Positions 43,448 through 52,753 of a stretch of 58,169 bases of DNA are shown here, one piece after another (within the stretch, counting starts at the first letter, position 1; each line of letters begins with the position of its first letter). The stretch is taken from contig CAJQPF010000025.1 of assembly GCA_905480095.1 (NCBI GenBank), positions 1-58,169 of the forward strand, written 5' to 3'. This DNA is from an uncultured Flavobacteriales bacterium (GTDB taxonomy: Bacteria > Bacteroidota > Bacteroidia > Flavobacteriales_D > Sanyastnellaceae). The notes under the pieces were generated by a model, which was given only the letters and a program-made list of their open reading frames with translations, ran no database searches and had not been told where the DNA came from. Made by a program: the position numbers and the translations under genes.

Positions 43448-44473
43448 CTAAAAAGTAGGGCAAGGTATTTTGCGGAACTTGCCTTTTTTTTGTGAGCAAT
43501 CAAATTTTAATGTCATACTTAGCTCGTGAGCACCACCTGTAGCGGGGGTGAGCTCTGATATTGTTATATCGTAACTGTACCCGAAACGCATGATGTCTGT
43601 TTCGACTCCTACCACGGCAATTAATGCATCGCGGTAGTCAGTGAAAACAACACCACGATACCACACCCCTCCAAAGAGAGGTCCTTTATTGACGAACAGA
43701 CCGAGATTCATTTGCTTAAACTCACCTTGTTGACGGAACAAGAAACTTGGAGAGATAGATGCGACGACTTCTCTTCGAATATTTGTCTTTAATGGAAATT
43801 TCCCGCCTCCATGAATTGTGAGTTTCATAGGCAGACGGCTTAATCCTACAACCAAAGACTCATTGGGCTCATTGAGGTGGTGCGCAGCGAAACCGAGATG
43901 GAATTTCTCTGTGAACACGAGCATTCCTGCACCGAAATCTACATTTTGAACTGTGCCACCTCTGGGTGTGTCTTGGGTTTCATAGATAAATCCACGTCGG
44001 GGATCGATCATGTCACCAAATGTCAGATTGCTCCAATCAAGTGCTTTCTGAAAATAACTTGCTTCTAGCGCTGCGCGAATCGAAATCTTACGGGTAAGTG
44101 CTTGCTGATATGCATACATTCCAGTGACTCGAGTCGTAGAAAGTGTGTTTTGGCCAGCTTGATCACGCAAGACAGTAAGCCCTAATCCACCTTGTATACT
44201 TTGAAGGTGCTGGTCATATGAAACAGCTTGAGTGACATAGGATCCACTCATGGCAGGCCATTGATTCCTGTACGCCATGACCATGCGAGGGCATCTGTCA
44301 GACCCAGCAAAAGCGGGGTTTAAGAACAGAGGATTCGCATAGTACTGTGTGAATTCTGGATCTTGAGCTTGCGCATCATTGGATGTGCAAACAAGCATGA
44401 TTCCCGCAAGTAGCGCGAATCCAAAAACGGATATTAGAGGTGTTTTCAACATAGAGGTTCCCATTGAACCCAC
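43448..44473 (-). CDS. PorP/SprF-family T9SS outer-membrane protein
   Basis: PorP/SprF proteins are outer-membrane components that help anchor T9SS surface proteins such as SprB. The 341-residue protein has a signal peptide (about residues 8-38 if started at 44473, ending NDAQAQ) followed by the family start DPEFTQYYANPLFLNPAFAGSDRCPR and YRNQWPAMSGSYVT. The later part is a beta-barrel: GGLGLTVLRDQAG, HLGFAAHHLNEPNES and FGYSYDITIS. ATGs at 44473, 44464 and 44452 are all possible starts. It is divergent from porU and 81 bp upstream of gldJ on the same strand. Confidence 0.93.
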   Translation of the reverse strand: MGSMGTSMLKTPLISVFGFALLAGIMLVCTSNDAQAQDPEFTQYYANPLFLNPAFAGSDRCPRMVMAYRNQWPAMSGSYVTQAVSYDQHLQSIQGGLGLTVLRDQAGQNTLSTTRVTGMYAYQQALTRKISIRAALEASYFQKALDWSNLTFGDMIDPRRGFIYETQDTPRGGTVQNVDFGAGMLVFTEKFHLGFAAHHLNEPNESLVVGLSRLPMKLTIHGGGKFPLKTNIRREVVASISPSFLFRQQGEFKQMNLGLFVNKGPLFGGVWYRGVVFTDYRDALIAVVGVETDIMRFGYSYDITISELTPATGGAHELSMTLKFDCSQKKGKFRKIPCPTF

Positions 44474-44528
44474 AATAATACGGAAATTTTATCGACTTTA
44501 AGGTGGCAATAACCTTGTATTGTTTGCG

Positions 44529-44556
44529 TTTGTTTCATGATTGTGGCCGAAATTTG
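44529..44556 (+). promoter_or_regulatory. Candidate porU promoter
   Basis: TTTG (44529-44532) and GAAATTTG (44549-44556) are 16 bp apart. The second matches TAnnTTTG at 7 of 8 positions (G for T at the first). Transcription would start near 44563, leaving about 17 bases before the porU ATG at 44580. The gap between the divergent genes is only about 106 bp. Confidence 0.45.
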
Positions 44557-44579
44557 GCATTATTATTATAATAAATGAC

Positions 44580-47500
44580 ATGCAGTATAAAATGATATTC
44601 ACACGACTTCGTTTATTCGCTCTGCTTTTCAGCTTAAATGTCATTTTCTTATTCGGTGTTTTTGGGCAAGATGAAGTCTCTGTTTTAGGTGAAGTTGTCG
44701 TTTCAGATTTGTCGTTTCATGACGAAAATTTAAATTTTGTCATAGGTGAAGTTAAAATTCCCTCACATTGGTCTGGAATTGAAGTGCTCGATCAACATTT
44801 AAATTGGGTACTTGTTCAAGGCAACATTGAAGTAGAGATTGTCGATGATATTCAAACGGGTTGGAGAATTGTAAGGGGAACACATTCAAAAGAATGGTAT
44901 GCGCAGTTCAGATCTCCCAAATACAGAGTGAACGCAGAAGGGGGCATAGAAAAACTTACGAGTTGGTCTGGCATGCTGGGGAGTTCACCTGTGGGGGGAA
45001 GTAGGTTTCAAAGAGTATGGCCAGAACATTCGGTCTTATCGGAAGGGGCTTGGCTCAAATTTGCCACAGGACAGGAGGGGATATTTAAGATCGGTTACGC
45101 AGACTTAGTCGCTTCGGGGGTGAATCCAGATACGATTGATTTCGCATCCATCCAATTGTTTGGAGGGGGAGGCAGGGCTTTGCCTTTTCAAAACAATGAT
45201 GACAGACCATTAGACTTGCCGTTGATTAAAGTTCATGCAGATGGTGCTACAGATGGCATATTTAATCAAGAGGATGCCATTTACTTTTACGCATCGGGTG
45301 TAGATTCTTGGAACTGGAATTCATCCTCAGAGCGATGGCAACACGAACTCAACCCTTGGTCTGACAGTGCGTATTACTTTCTTAGAATCAACGGACCTCA
45401 AAATGTGTTCGGGAGTCGGATTGAAAACGCGGTAGAGGTGTCGTTGCCTGTATTAGATGAATTAGAGACTCATTTGGCAAAAGAATTTCACGAAATCGAG
45501 TCTCATAACATTGCGAAGAGTGGCAGAGAATTTTATGGAGAACGTTTTACCAGTTTAGGGAGCCAGATCTATGGTTTTTCATTTAACATCCCCAATCTCA
45601 TTGGAGATTCTGGATGGGTGGATTCAAGAATAGCAGGAAGAACCCTTGGCGCGACGAGCAATTACTTGATGCAGTGTAACGGGACAGAGGTTAGCACCAC
45701 TGACATCTCCCTAAGTGAGAGTAGTTTGTTACTCGCTCAGAAACGAAACCTATCGATTCATGTCCCTATGAGTGGTGATGGTGTCAATGTTGAAATGTCT
45801 TTCGAACCTGGAAATGCGGATGCTGAAGGTTGGATTGATTATGTCAGGGTACAGGCAAGGCAGGCATTGGTTTTTTCAAGTGGTCAATTTTTTATAAATG
45901 GCACAGAAAACATGTCGTTCAATCATGCGGCAAGATATCGTTTGGAAGAATCTTCTTCAGTCGACCAAATTTGGGACGTCACCGACCCCCTTTCTCCACG
46001 CCGGAATCTCCTAAGCCAAGAAGCAGACGTGACGACTTGGAAAGCCCAACAAGACACAACAAGGCGTTTTGTCGCCTTTAGGTATGGTGCTGCCAAGAGC
46101 GTAAGACCTATGGGTGCCGTTGCTAATTTAGATTTGCATGGCTTGGGCCATTTGGATTTGGTCATTGTCACGGTGCCTCTTTTGGACTCAGCAGCTCGGA
46201 GACTCGCGACATTACATGCAAATCAGGGAATGCGTGTGGCGGTCGTGAGTCAACGCGAAGTTTTTGATGCGTACGCTTCAGGTTCTCCTGATCCCACCGC
46301 GTTGAAAATGTTGATGATGATGCTATGGGATAGGGCTGAAAGTGATGCTGACAAGCCCAAGTATCTTCAGCTTATGGGCGACGGTTCGTATTTTAATCGA
46401 AACCTTGACCCAGATGGGGTTAATCTTCTCACGTTTCAGAGCGCCAATTCAGAAAGTACAGTAAGCAGCTATGTGACGGATGATTATTTTGGTCTGTTAG
46501 AAGAAGGTATGGGGGAGTCTCCTGGGGACAAACTTGCAATAGGTGTGGGGCGTATTCCCGCACCGACTTTGTCGCAGGCCCTTGCATTTGTGTCTAAAGT
46601 AGAAACGTATTCAGGCGCGAACGCGGATTCTACGGCTGGCGCAGAATGCGAAACAGAGGGGTCATCGACCACTTACGGCCCTTGGCGCAACAGGATCATA
46701 TTTGTCACTGATGATCAAGATGGCAATAACAATGATGGTTGGCGTCATATGTCTGACAGTGAGGTGCATTCTAATCGGGTTTCAGAAGAACACGGTGAAT
46801 ACGATGTGATTAAAATATATCCAGACTCATATTTACAAGAAGCGACACCAGGAGGAGAACGATATAATGAGGCAGAAGCAGAAATAGCTCGAAAAGTTGA
46901 AGAGGGCGCTTTAATTATTGATTATATCGGTCATGGAGGTGACAGAGGCTGGGCGCATGAACGCATTCTCAATACGACCACGATTAGGGAGTGGACGAAC
47001 AAGAAGCGTCTGCCTGTCTTTATGACTGCAACATGTGAATTGTCAAGATATGACGACCCCGAAGTTGAATCGGCAGGGGAGATGATCGTGTTTAATCCTG
47101 ATGGTGGAGCGGTAGGTATGCTGACGACCACACGTACTGTATTTAGTGGAGGAAATCAGGAACTCAATACAGCTTTTTTTAAAACAGTTCTTGATGAGGA
47201 TGAAGGAACAGGGCAGTTAAGATGCCTTGGAGATATTTGTAAGGACACAAAAAACAGCTCAGATGTTACGAGTGTCACAAACATGAGAAACTTCTCTCTT
47301 TTGGGAGATCCAGCAATGCAATTGGCCTATCCAACTCACAGTGTATTTGTGACTGAAATACCTGATACAATCAAATCGCTCGATCTCGTTAAAATGAGTG
47401 GTTTTGTCGGAACGTCTTCGGGCGACACTTTACACGATTTTAACGGATTTGTTTATCCCAAAGTTTTTGACAAACGCTCTCAAATAAGCACTTTAGACAA

Positions 47501-48395
47501 TGACAATGTGGCTGGCGCATTCTCCTATACAATGTATCGAAACGTCATCCACAAAGGGGTTGCGAGCGTGATAGATGGTGTTTTTGAATTCGAATTTGTC
47601 GTACCCAGAGACATTGATTACGCCTACGGTGCAGGCAGAGTAAGTCTCTATGCTGTTGATGGAGATTTGGATGCGCATGGGGCTTCTGAAGACTTTGTGA
47701 TTGGAGGTACTTCTGAAAATGTGGGGAATGACAATCTGGGTCCCACCATTCAATTGTATATGAATGATTCTTTATTTGTAAGGGGCGATATTACCAATGA
47801 AGATCCCTGGCTGTATGCGCGCTTATTTGATGAAAGTGGAATTAACACTGTAGGTAATGGAATAGGTCACGATCTTAAAGCAGTCTTAGATGACAAATTT
47901 GAATCGCCATTTATTTTAAACACCTATTTCTCTGCTGATTTGGACACCTACAAAAGTGGTGTGGTAAAGTACCCATTCAATGACCTTGAGGACGGTGCAC
48001 ATTCGCTAGAGTTTAAGGTGTGGGATGTTCAGAATAACAGTGCAGTTGCATCAACGGAATTCATTGTTGTTAATTCCTTAGTAGTGGCATTGGCGTCGGT
48101 GATTGCCTATCCTAATCCAGCATATGATCAGGTTTCGTTCCGAGTGTCACATAACCAAGTTTGTAATGCTGTAGATGCACTTGTCGAAGTTTATGATGTG
48201 ACTGGAAAGAAAATAAAAGTGTTTGAATCGGAACTTTTACCACATGGAAACCGTACAGATATTGCAGAATGGAATTTGCGTGACGGAAATGGCGGTGACG
48301 TTCCTGCTGGTGTTTATGTTTTTAAGATTAAAATGACAACGAAAAATGGTGTTTCTGCACAATATGGTAGTAAAGTTATCGTTGTGAGGCCATAA
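44580..48395 (+). CDS. porU: T9SS sortase PorU (gingipain-like C25 peptidase)
   Basis: PorU removes the C-terminal sorting domains of T9SS cargo at the cell surface and attaches the cargo to A-type LPS in P. gingivalis. From the ATG at 44580 the protein has 1271 residues with a signal peptide (about 5-28). The C25 gingipain-like domain includes DDYFGLLEEG, GVGRIPAPTLSQA, the catalytic His785 in YIGHGG and the catalytic Cys819 in TATCELSRYDD. It is followed by ligand- and immunoglobulin-like beta domains and a T9SS type A C-terminal tail (YPNPAYDQVSFRV, VYDVTGKKI, GVYVFKIK). ATGs at 44541 or 44592 are alternatives. It is followed by porV, its partner in the attachment complex. Confidence 0.95.
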   Translation: MQYKMIFTRLRLFALLFSLNVIFLFGVFGQDEVSVLGEVVVSDLSFHDENLNFVIGEVKIPSHWSGIEVLDQHLNWVLVQGNIEVEIVDDIQTGWRIVRGTHSKEWYAQFRSPKYRVNAEGGIEKLTSWSGMLGSSPVGGSRFQRVWPEHSVLSEGAWLKFATGQEGIFKIGYADLVASGVNPDTIDFASIQLFGGGGRALPFQNNDDRPLDLPLIKVHADGATDGIFNQEDAIYFYASGVDSWNWNSSSERWQHELNPWSDSAYYFLRINGPQNVFGSRIENAVEVSLPVLDELETHLAKEFHEIESHNIAKSGREFYGERFTSLGSQIYGFSFNIPNLIGDSGWVDSRIAGRTLGATSNYLMQCNGTEVSTTDISLSESSLLLAQKRNLSIHVPMSGDGVNVEMSFEPGNADAEGWIDYVRVQARQALVFSSGQFFINGTENMSFNHAARYRLEESSSVDQIWDVTDPLSPRRNLLSQEADVTTWKAQQDTTRRFVAFRYGAAKSVRPMGAVANLDLHGLGHLDLVIVTVPLLDSAARRLATLHANQGMRVAVVSQREVFDAYASGSPDPTALKMLMMMLWDRAESDADKPKYLQLMGDGSYFNRNLDPDGVNLLTFQSANSESTVSSYVTDDYFGLLEEGMGESPGDKLAIGVGRIPAPTLSQALAFVSKVETYSGANADSTAGAECETEGSSTTYGPWRNRIIFVTDDQDGNNNDGWRHMSDSEVHSNRVSEEHGEYDVIKIYPDSYLQEATPGGERYNEAEAEIARKVEEGALIIDYIGHGGDRGWAHERILNTTTIREWTNKKRLPVFMTATCELSRYDDPEVESAGEMIVFNPDGGAVGMLTTTRTVFSGGNQELNTAFFKTVLDEDEGTGQLRCLGDICKDTKNSSDVTSVTNMRNFSLLGDPAMQLAYPTHSVFVTEIPDTIKSLDLVKMSGFVGTSSGDTLHDFNGFVYPKVFDKRSQISTLDNDNVAGAFSYTMYRNVIHKGVASVIDGVFEFEFVVPRDIDYAYGAGRVSLYAVDGDLDAHGASEDFVIGGTSENVGNDNLGPTIQLYMNDSLFVRGDITNEDPWLYARLFDESGINTVGNGIGHDLKAVLDDKFESPFILNTYFSADLDTYKSGVVKYPFNDLEDGAHSLEFKVWDVQNNSAVASTEFIVVNSLVVALASVIAYPNPAYDQVSFRVSHNQVCNAVDALVEVYDVTGKKIKVFESELLPHGNRTDIAEWNLRDGNGGDVPAGVYVFKIKMTTKNGVSAQYGSKVIVVRP

Positions 48396-48412
48396 TCCAG
48401 AATTTGAGTCAT

Positions 48413-48420
48413 TACATTTG
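48413..48420 (+). promoter_or_regulatory. Predicted -7 box (TACATTTG) before porV
   Basis: TACATTTG is a perfect TAnnTTTG match 18 bp before the porV start, in the 42-bp gap after porU. No good -33 box is at the right spacing (nearest TTG at 48382-48384 is 28 bp away). It would allow porV to be expressed apart from porU. Confidence 0.35.
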
Positions 48421-48437
48421 TTTTTTTAAAGAAATCC

Positions 48438-49694
48438 ATGAAGAATATCTTTCTTTTATCTCGAGTTTCAGTGATGACAGCAATTACGTTGCTCTCACTA
48501 AATAACTTTCAAGCTCAGTTAGATCCTGGCGAGGCGGCTTCATTAGTGCAGCTTAATACCATTACTACTGCCGTTCCTTTTTTGATGATCGCCCCAGATT
48601 CGAGATCAGGTGCTTTGGGAGATGCTGGCGTTGCCCTTTCCCCTGATGGAAACAGTCTCCATTGGAATCCGTCAAAAATGGCTTTCTCAGAGAATGAATT
48701 AGAGGTGAGTCTTAGCTATGCGCCATGGCTTCGTGCCCTTGTGGATGATATGAATCTCGCCTACTTGACGATGGTTCGTAAAGTAAATCGCAAGCAAGCT
48801 TATGGAGTGGCACTTCGATATTTTAGTTTAGGAAACATCACATTTACGGATGAGGTTGGAACAACGATTCGGGATTTTAAACCTGCCGAATTAAGTTTAG
48901 ATGCGGGTTTCTCTCAACGTTTTACGGATAAATTTAGCGGAGGCATCGCGGGCCGATTTGTACATTCAAATCTCACGGGAGGTGTGAGTGTTTCAGGCGC
49001 AGAATCAAAGCCAGGAATCTCTGTCGCTGCAGATGTGAGTATGTTTTATACAAACGATCAAGCAAATTGGGGAGGAAAGGATGGAACATTTAATTTCGGA
49101 ATGAATATTTCAAATATTGGCTCAAAAATGAGTTATACGGAGACCGCTGCCCGTGATTTCATTCCTGCGAACCTCCGATTGGGCGTGGCCTATAAAATGG
49201 TGCTTGATGACTACAATGCACTGACTTTTACAATAGATGCAAATAAACTACTTGTGCCAACGGCTCCCGTCTATGATCAGAATGATGGGAATACAATCGT
49301 GAGTGGATATTCACCTGATGTAGGTGTCGCAACTGGCATCGTTCAGTCTTTTTATGATGCACCTGGTATTGTTGATTTTAATGATGATGGTACATACGCA
49401 GTAACGCCTGGTAGTATTTTTCGTGAGGAGTTGAGAGAGATCAATCTCGGTGGAGGTTTGGAATATGATTTTGCAGAGGTTTTTGCCTTCAGAGCGGGAT
49501 ACTTCTATGAGCACTTTTCAAAAGGAAACAGACAATTTATCACCATGGGCGCTGGCATGAAGTACACTGTATTTACAATCGATCTAAGTTATCTCGTGAG
49601 TACAACACAACAAAACCCGCTTGCGAATACCCTTCGCTTTACTTTGAGAATGCAGTTCAGCGATTTGGCTTCGGCGTCTCAATCGATCAATTAA
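48438..49694 (+). CDS. porV: T9SS outer-membrane protein PorV (LptO)
   Basis: PorV is the outer-membrane barrel that carries cargo from the SprA translocon to PorU. The 418-residue protein has a signal peptide (about 1-26, ending LNNFQAQ) and a family-typical mature start, NTITTAVPFLMIAPDSRSGALGDAGVALSPDGNS, followed by WNPSKMAF and barrel strands with PAELSLDAGFSQRF, RFVHSNL and LRFTLRMQF at the C-terminus. Location after porU is conserved across the phylum. The stop overlaps the ispF start by one base (TAATG), so ispF is probably translated together with it. Confidence 0.97.
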   Translation: MKNIFLLSRVSVMTAITLLSLNNFQAQLDPGEAASLVQLNTITTAVPFLMIAPDSRSGALGDAGVALSPDGNSLHWNPSKMAFSENELEVSLSYAPWLRALVDDMNLAYLTMVRKVNRKQAYGVALRYFSLGNITFTDEVGTTIRDFKPAELSLDAGFSQRFTDKFSGGIAGRFVHSNLTGGVSVSGAESKPGISVAADVSMFYTNDQANWGGKDGTFNFGMNISNIGSKMSYTETAARDFIPANLRLGVAYKMVLDDYNALTFTIDANKLLVPTAPVYDQNDGNTIVSGYSPDVGVATGIVQSFYDAPGIVDFNDDGTYAVTPGSIFREELREINLGGGLEYDFAEVFAFRAGYFYEHFSKGNRQFITMGAGMKYTVFTIDLSYLVSTTQQNPLANTLRFTLRMQFSDLASASQSIN

Positions 49695-50176
49695 TGGACA
49701 TTAAGATTGGATACGGTTACGATGTTCATCGTCTTGAAGTGGGTGAGGAATTATGGCTAGGTGGCATTTTATTGCCACACCATAAAGGCGCGGTAGGTCA
49801 TTCAGATGCTGATGTTTTGCTCCACGCAATATGCGATGCTTTGTTAGGCGCTCTTGCATTAAGAGACATCGGTTTTCACTTTCCAGATACTGATCCAACA
49901 TACAAAGGAATAGACAGTAAGAAATTACTTTCTGAGACGTGGCATAAGATTGAGGAACGTGGTTGGGCGCTTGGAAATCTCGACACGACAATATGCCTTC
50001 AGACGCCCAAGTTGTCAGATTCTATAGATGCCATGCGTCAGGTTATCGCAGGGATTCTTCACGTTGATCTAGACAGAATTAGCATCAAGGCCACGACAAC
50101 TGAAAAATTAGGTTTTGTAGGAACCCAGGACGGGATTAGTGCCCATGCAGTCGTACTCTTAAAAGAAAAGAAGTAG
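49694..50176 (+). CDS. ispF: 2-C-methyl-D-erythritol 2,4-cyclodiphosphate synthase
   Basis: IspF makes the cyclodiphosphate intermediate of the non-mevalonate isoprenoid pathway. The 160-residue protein has GYGYDVHRLE (Asp and His zinc ligands), HKGAVGHSDADVLLHAICDALLGAL, and SIKATTTEKLGFVGTQDGISAHAVVLL. Length is normal. It overlaps porV by one base, an arrangement that couples an isoprenoid enzyme to the T9SS operon. Confidence 0.97.
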   Translation: MDIKIGYGYDVHRLEVGEELWLGGILLPHHKGAVGHSDADVLLHAICDALLGALALRDIGFHFPDTDPTYKGIDSKKLLSETWHKIEERGWALGNLDTTICLQTPKLSDSIDAMRQVIAGILHVDLDRISIKATTTEKLGFVGTQDGISAHAVVLLKEKK

Positions 50177-50182
50177 GTTCTT

Positions 50183-50797
50183 CTATGATATTTGGTTAGA
50201 ATCCTCGAAATGATCAGGCTGTAAGTCTTCATAGAAATGAACCCTTATGACTGCCGTATCTCTAAGCAGATCAACTTTTCCGATCATGATTGAATGAATG
50301 TCGACGCCTGTTCGTTCTTCAAGATCAGCTTTCAACTCTTCCCTTCTTCCGGCATGAATTAGATCAACTCTGTCATAAACGACAATTTTTGTGGCCAGAT
50401 GCTTCACAAACCAAAGTCGTTCGAGAACAAATGCAATCGCCCAAATACCTGCGTTTGCAATGACAATGATGCCCCATCCTGTTGCTTGAGGAGCCAATGC
50501 GTTTATCACGGCAAGTGTAATCACAATAAAAAGATAGGTCATCTCCCTGATTGGAATTGCATCCGTTCTGTATCGAATAATGCTAAAAATAGCGAATAGC
50601 CCTAGGGCGAATCCCATCTCTATTTCAACACCACTAAGGAGTGTGCAAAGGAAAAAGACAGATGATGATACAAGCATAAATGTAAAAACATAGTCTCTTC
50701 GCTTGGATGCAAGGTGGTAAATAAGTCTTACAACGATAAGGCTGGACACGAGATTTGCGATAAATCCGATGATGAGTGATGTGGTTTCTGGGTTCAT
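50183..50797 (-). CDS. DUF4956 membrane protein
   Basis: The protein is 204 residues with four or more membrane helices in the first two thirds (IIGFIANLVSSLIVVRLIYHL, FMLVSSSVFFLCTLLSG, ALGLFAIFSIIRYRTD, TYLFIVITLAVINALAP), and a cytosolic C-terminal domain (about 140-204) with VVYDRVDLIHAGRREEL. The FSIIRYRTDAIPIREMTYLF motif is the DUF4956 signature. These proteins are typically beside VTC-domain polyphosphate polymerases, as here (8-bp gap). Its role in polyphosphate synthesis or transport is inferred from that. Confidence 0.88.
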   Translation of the reverse strand: MNPETTSLIIGFIANLVSSLIVVRLIYHLASKRRDYVFTFMLVSSSVFFLCTLLSGVEIEMGFALGLFAIFSIIRYRTDAIPIREMTYLFIVITLAVINALAPQATGWGIIVIANAGIWAIAFVLERLWFVKHLATKIVVYDRVDLIHAGRREELKADLEERTGVDIHSIMIGKVDLLRDTAVIRVHFYEDLQPDHFEDSNQIS

Positions 50798-50805
50798 TTT
50801 TTTGT

Positions 50806-51600
50806 TCAGGTATTACTTATACCGACTTGTTTTGCACGTGTCAGCTCCTTCAGGCTTGCATGGTAAGCTTTGGCAGATAGGTGTTTGTTTGTATGCAATC
50901 GCCCCAAGATATATTTACTTATCCTAATCTTTCTTCCCAAAGGGGATTTTCGGTCTGTTCGATTTCGAAAGATACTAATTAATGGAGATCTTCTGTCTGT
51001 CTCGCCCTGCTTTAATTCAACAACAGCTAATCCATCAAGGGGTTTGTATGTTTCCCCTGTGAGTGTTTTGTATTCAAGATTTGTGTCGAAAGTGATCCGT
51101 TCCTCTTTCGCAATATTGGCGATGGTATATCGAGAATAACTGCTATAAAGGACAGGCTTTAACTCAGCAGCAAAAGGCACACAATTAGAAAGAAATTCTT
51201 GTTCTTCGGCAGTAATAGGACTGTCCCATTTCTCAGCCGTTCTTTGAATGCGCATCTTTTGTGATCTGCCATAGACATTGCGTGATTTGACTTCCAAAAA
51301 GCTGATGTTAGAATTGGAATATGATCTTATGCGTACTTTAAACCTGTTTTTTCTGCCGCGAATATGATCCTCGAGACAGATATTCTCTGGTGTATCGAAG
51401 TACAGATTGTCATATCTAAATTGTCTTTCGTTGGCGATTTCAAGGATATTGTAGTCTGTACTGAGTTTATTTGAAATATCACCACACCATGCGATAGGAA
51501 TGATATATTTCTTCTCGCTTCTGTCCATAAGCGCAACATCTTCAAGCTCTTGCAAGCCGATATGTATATACGAATCAAAAAAGTTCTCTATGACAGACAC
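50806..51600 (-). CDS. VTC-domain polyphosphate polymerase-like protein
   Basis: The protein is 264 residues in the VTC (triphosphate-tunnel metalloenzyme) family. Tunnel residues are in MDRSEKKYIIP, GRKNRFKVRIRSY, FLEVKSRNVYGRSQKMR, ITFDTNLEYK, LAVVELKQGETDRR and GRKIRISKY. Yeast VTC4 makes polyphosphate from ATP, so a polyphosphate polymerase activity is plausible. It lacks SPX and membrane domains and would depend on DUF4956 for membrane contact. It is upstream of the DUF4956 gene and divergent from pdhA (119-bp gap). Confidence 0.9.
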   Translation of the reverse strand: MSVIENFFDSYIHIGLQELEDVALMDRSEKKYIIPIAWCGDISNKLSTDYNILEIANERQFRYDNLYFDTPENICLEDHIRGRKNRFKVRIRSYSNSNISFLEVKSRNVYGRSQKMRIQRTAEKWDSPITAEEQEFLSNCVPFAAELKPVLYSSYSRYTIANIAKEERITFDTNLEYKTLTGETYKPLDGLAVVELKQGETDRRSPLISIFRNRTDRKSPLGRKIRISKYILGRLHTNKHLSAKAYHASLKELTRAKQVGISNT

Positions 51601-51719
51601 AAAAAATGGGTTGATGTTAGGTGTTGCAAATGTACAGGAAGTTATATTTGCCTGATAATTGGACGATCTTTATTTTAAAAGATTTGATAATATGATGAAA
51701 TAATTTGCATACGTTGCTC

Positions 51720-52730
51720 ATGGCAAAGAAGAAATTAAACAAACTCCCTCATTCAGAGGCTGTGTACCGCAAGTGGTATAAAGACATGTACCTCATGCGT
51801 AAGTTTGAGGAGAAGTGTGGTCAGTTGTATATACAACAGAAATTCGGAGGCTTCTGTCATTTATATATCGGGCAGGAAGCAGTGCTTTCTGGTATGCAAG
51901 AAGCGATAAAACCCACTGACAGAGTCATCACAGCCTATCGTGACCATGCGCATCCATTGGTTTTAGGAACTGATCCAAAAGTTGTAATGGCCGAGCTGTA
52001 TGGTAAAATTACAGGCTGCTCCAAGGGCAAAGGGGGGTCCATGCATATGTTTGATAAGGACAAGAACCTGTTTGGTGGTCATGGCATTGTGGGAGGCCAA
52101 ATCGGACTCGGTGCAGGCATTGCATTTGCAGATAAATATCGTGAAGAAGACAACGTGACCGTGTGCTTCATGGGCGATGGTGCTTCTCGCCAAGGTATTT
52201 TACACGAGACCTTCAACATGGCGATGAACTGGAAATTGCCCGTGATTTTTATTATCGAAAACAATCAATATGCAATGGGTACAAGTGTTGAGCGTACCAC
52301 AAATGTGCATGATTTATCTAAGATGGGCGACAGTTATGACATGCCCTCAGAAACTGTGGACGGGATGAGTCCTGAAGCAGTATGTGATGCGATAAAACGC
52401 GCCGCACAGAGAGGTAGGAAGGGAGAAGGTCCCACGCTGTTAAATATTGAAACCTATAGATACAAGGGTCACTCGATGTCAGACCCTCAGAAATACAGAA
52501 CCAAGGATGAGGTGTCGACTTTCCAAGATCAAGATCCTGTGAAGTATGTGCGTGGTGTTCTGTTAGATCAGAATTGGATGACTGAAGCGCAGTTGAAATC
52601 TGTCGAAAAGAAAGTGAAGGAGGTGATAGAAGAAGCCGTTAAATTTGCGGAGGAAAGTCCCAAGCCTGACGCGTCAGAGTTATACAAAGACGTTTATGTT
52701 CAAGAAGATTACCCTTTTGTTAAAGACTGA
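51720..52730 (+). CDS. pdhA: Pyruvate dehydrogenase E1 component, alpha subunit
   Basis: E1 alpha and beta subunits oxidatively decarboxylate pyruvate and pass the acetyl group to E2. The 336-residue protein (ATG at 51720; an upstream TTG at 51705 is less likely) has YIGQEAVLSGM, HAHPLVLG, the thiamine pyrophosphate motif GDGASRQGILHETFNMA ending in NNQYAMGT, and the phosphorylation-loop-like YRYKGHSMSDP. The E1 beta gene is not next to it, which is common in Bacteroidota. E2 follows after 23 bp. Confidence 0.96.
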   Translation: MAKKKLNKLPHSEAVYRKWYKDMYLMRKFEEKCGQLYIQQKFGGFCHLYIGQEAVLSGMQEAIKPTDRVITAYRDHAHPLVLGTDPKVVMAELYGKITGCSKGKGGSMHMFDKDKNLFGGHGIVGGQIGLGAGIAFADKYREEDNVTVCFMGDGASRQGILHETFNMAMNWKLPVIFIIENNQYAMGTSVERTTNVHDLSKMGDSYDMPSETVDGMSPEAVCDAIKRAAQRGRKGEGPTLLNIETYRYKGHSMSDPQKYRTKDEVSTFQDQDPVKYVRGVLLDQNWMTEAQLKSVEKKVKEVIEEAVKFAEESPKPDASELYKDVYVQEDYPFVKD

Positions 52731-52753
52731 AATATTATATAAATAGTTGAGCC

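Noticed and set aside
44457..44520. A minus-strand promoter for the porP/sprF gene (TATTATTG, 7 of 8 match)
   Set aside because: The nearest TTG is about 26 bp away, outside the usual spacing, so it is not reported as a feature.
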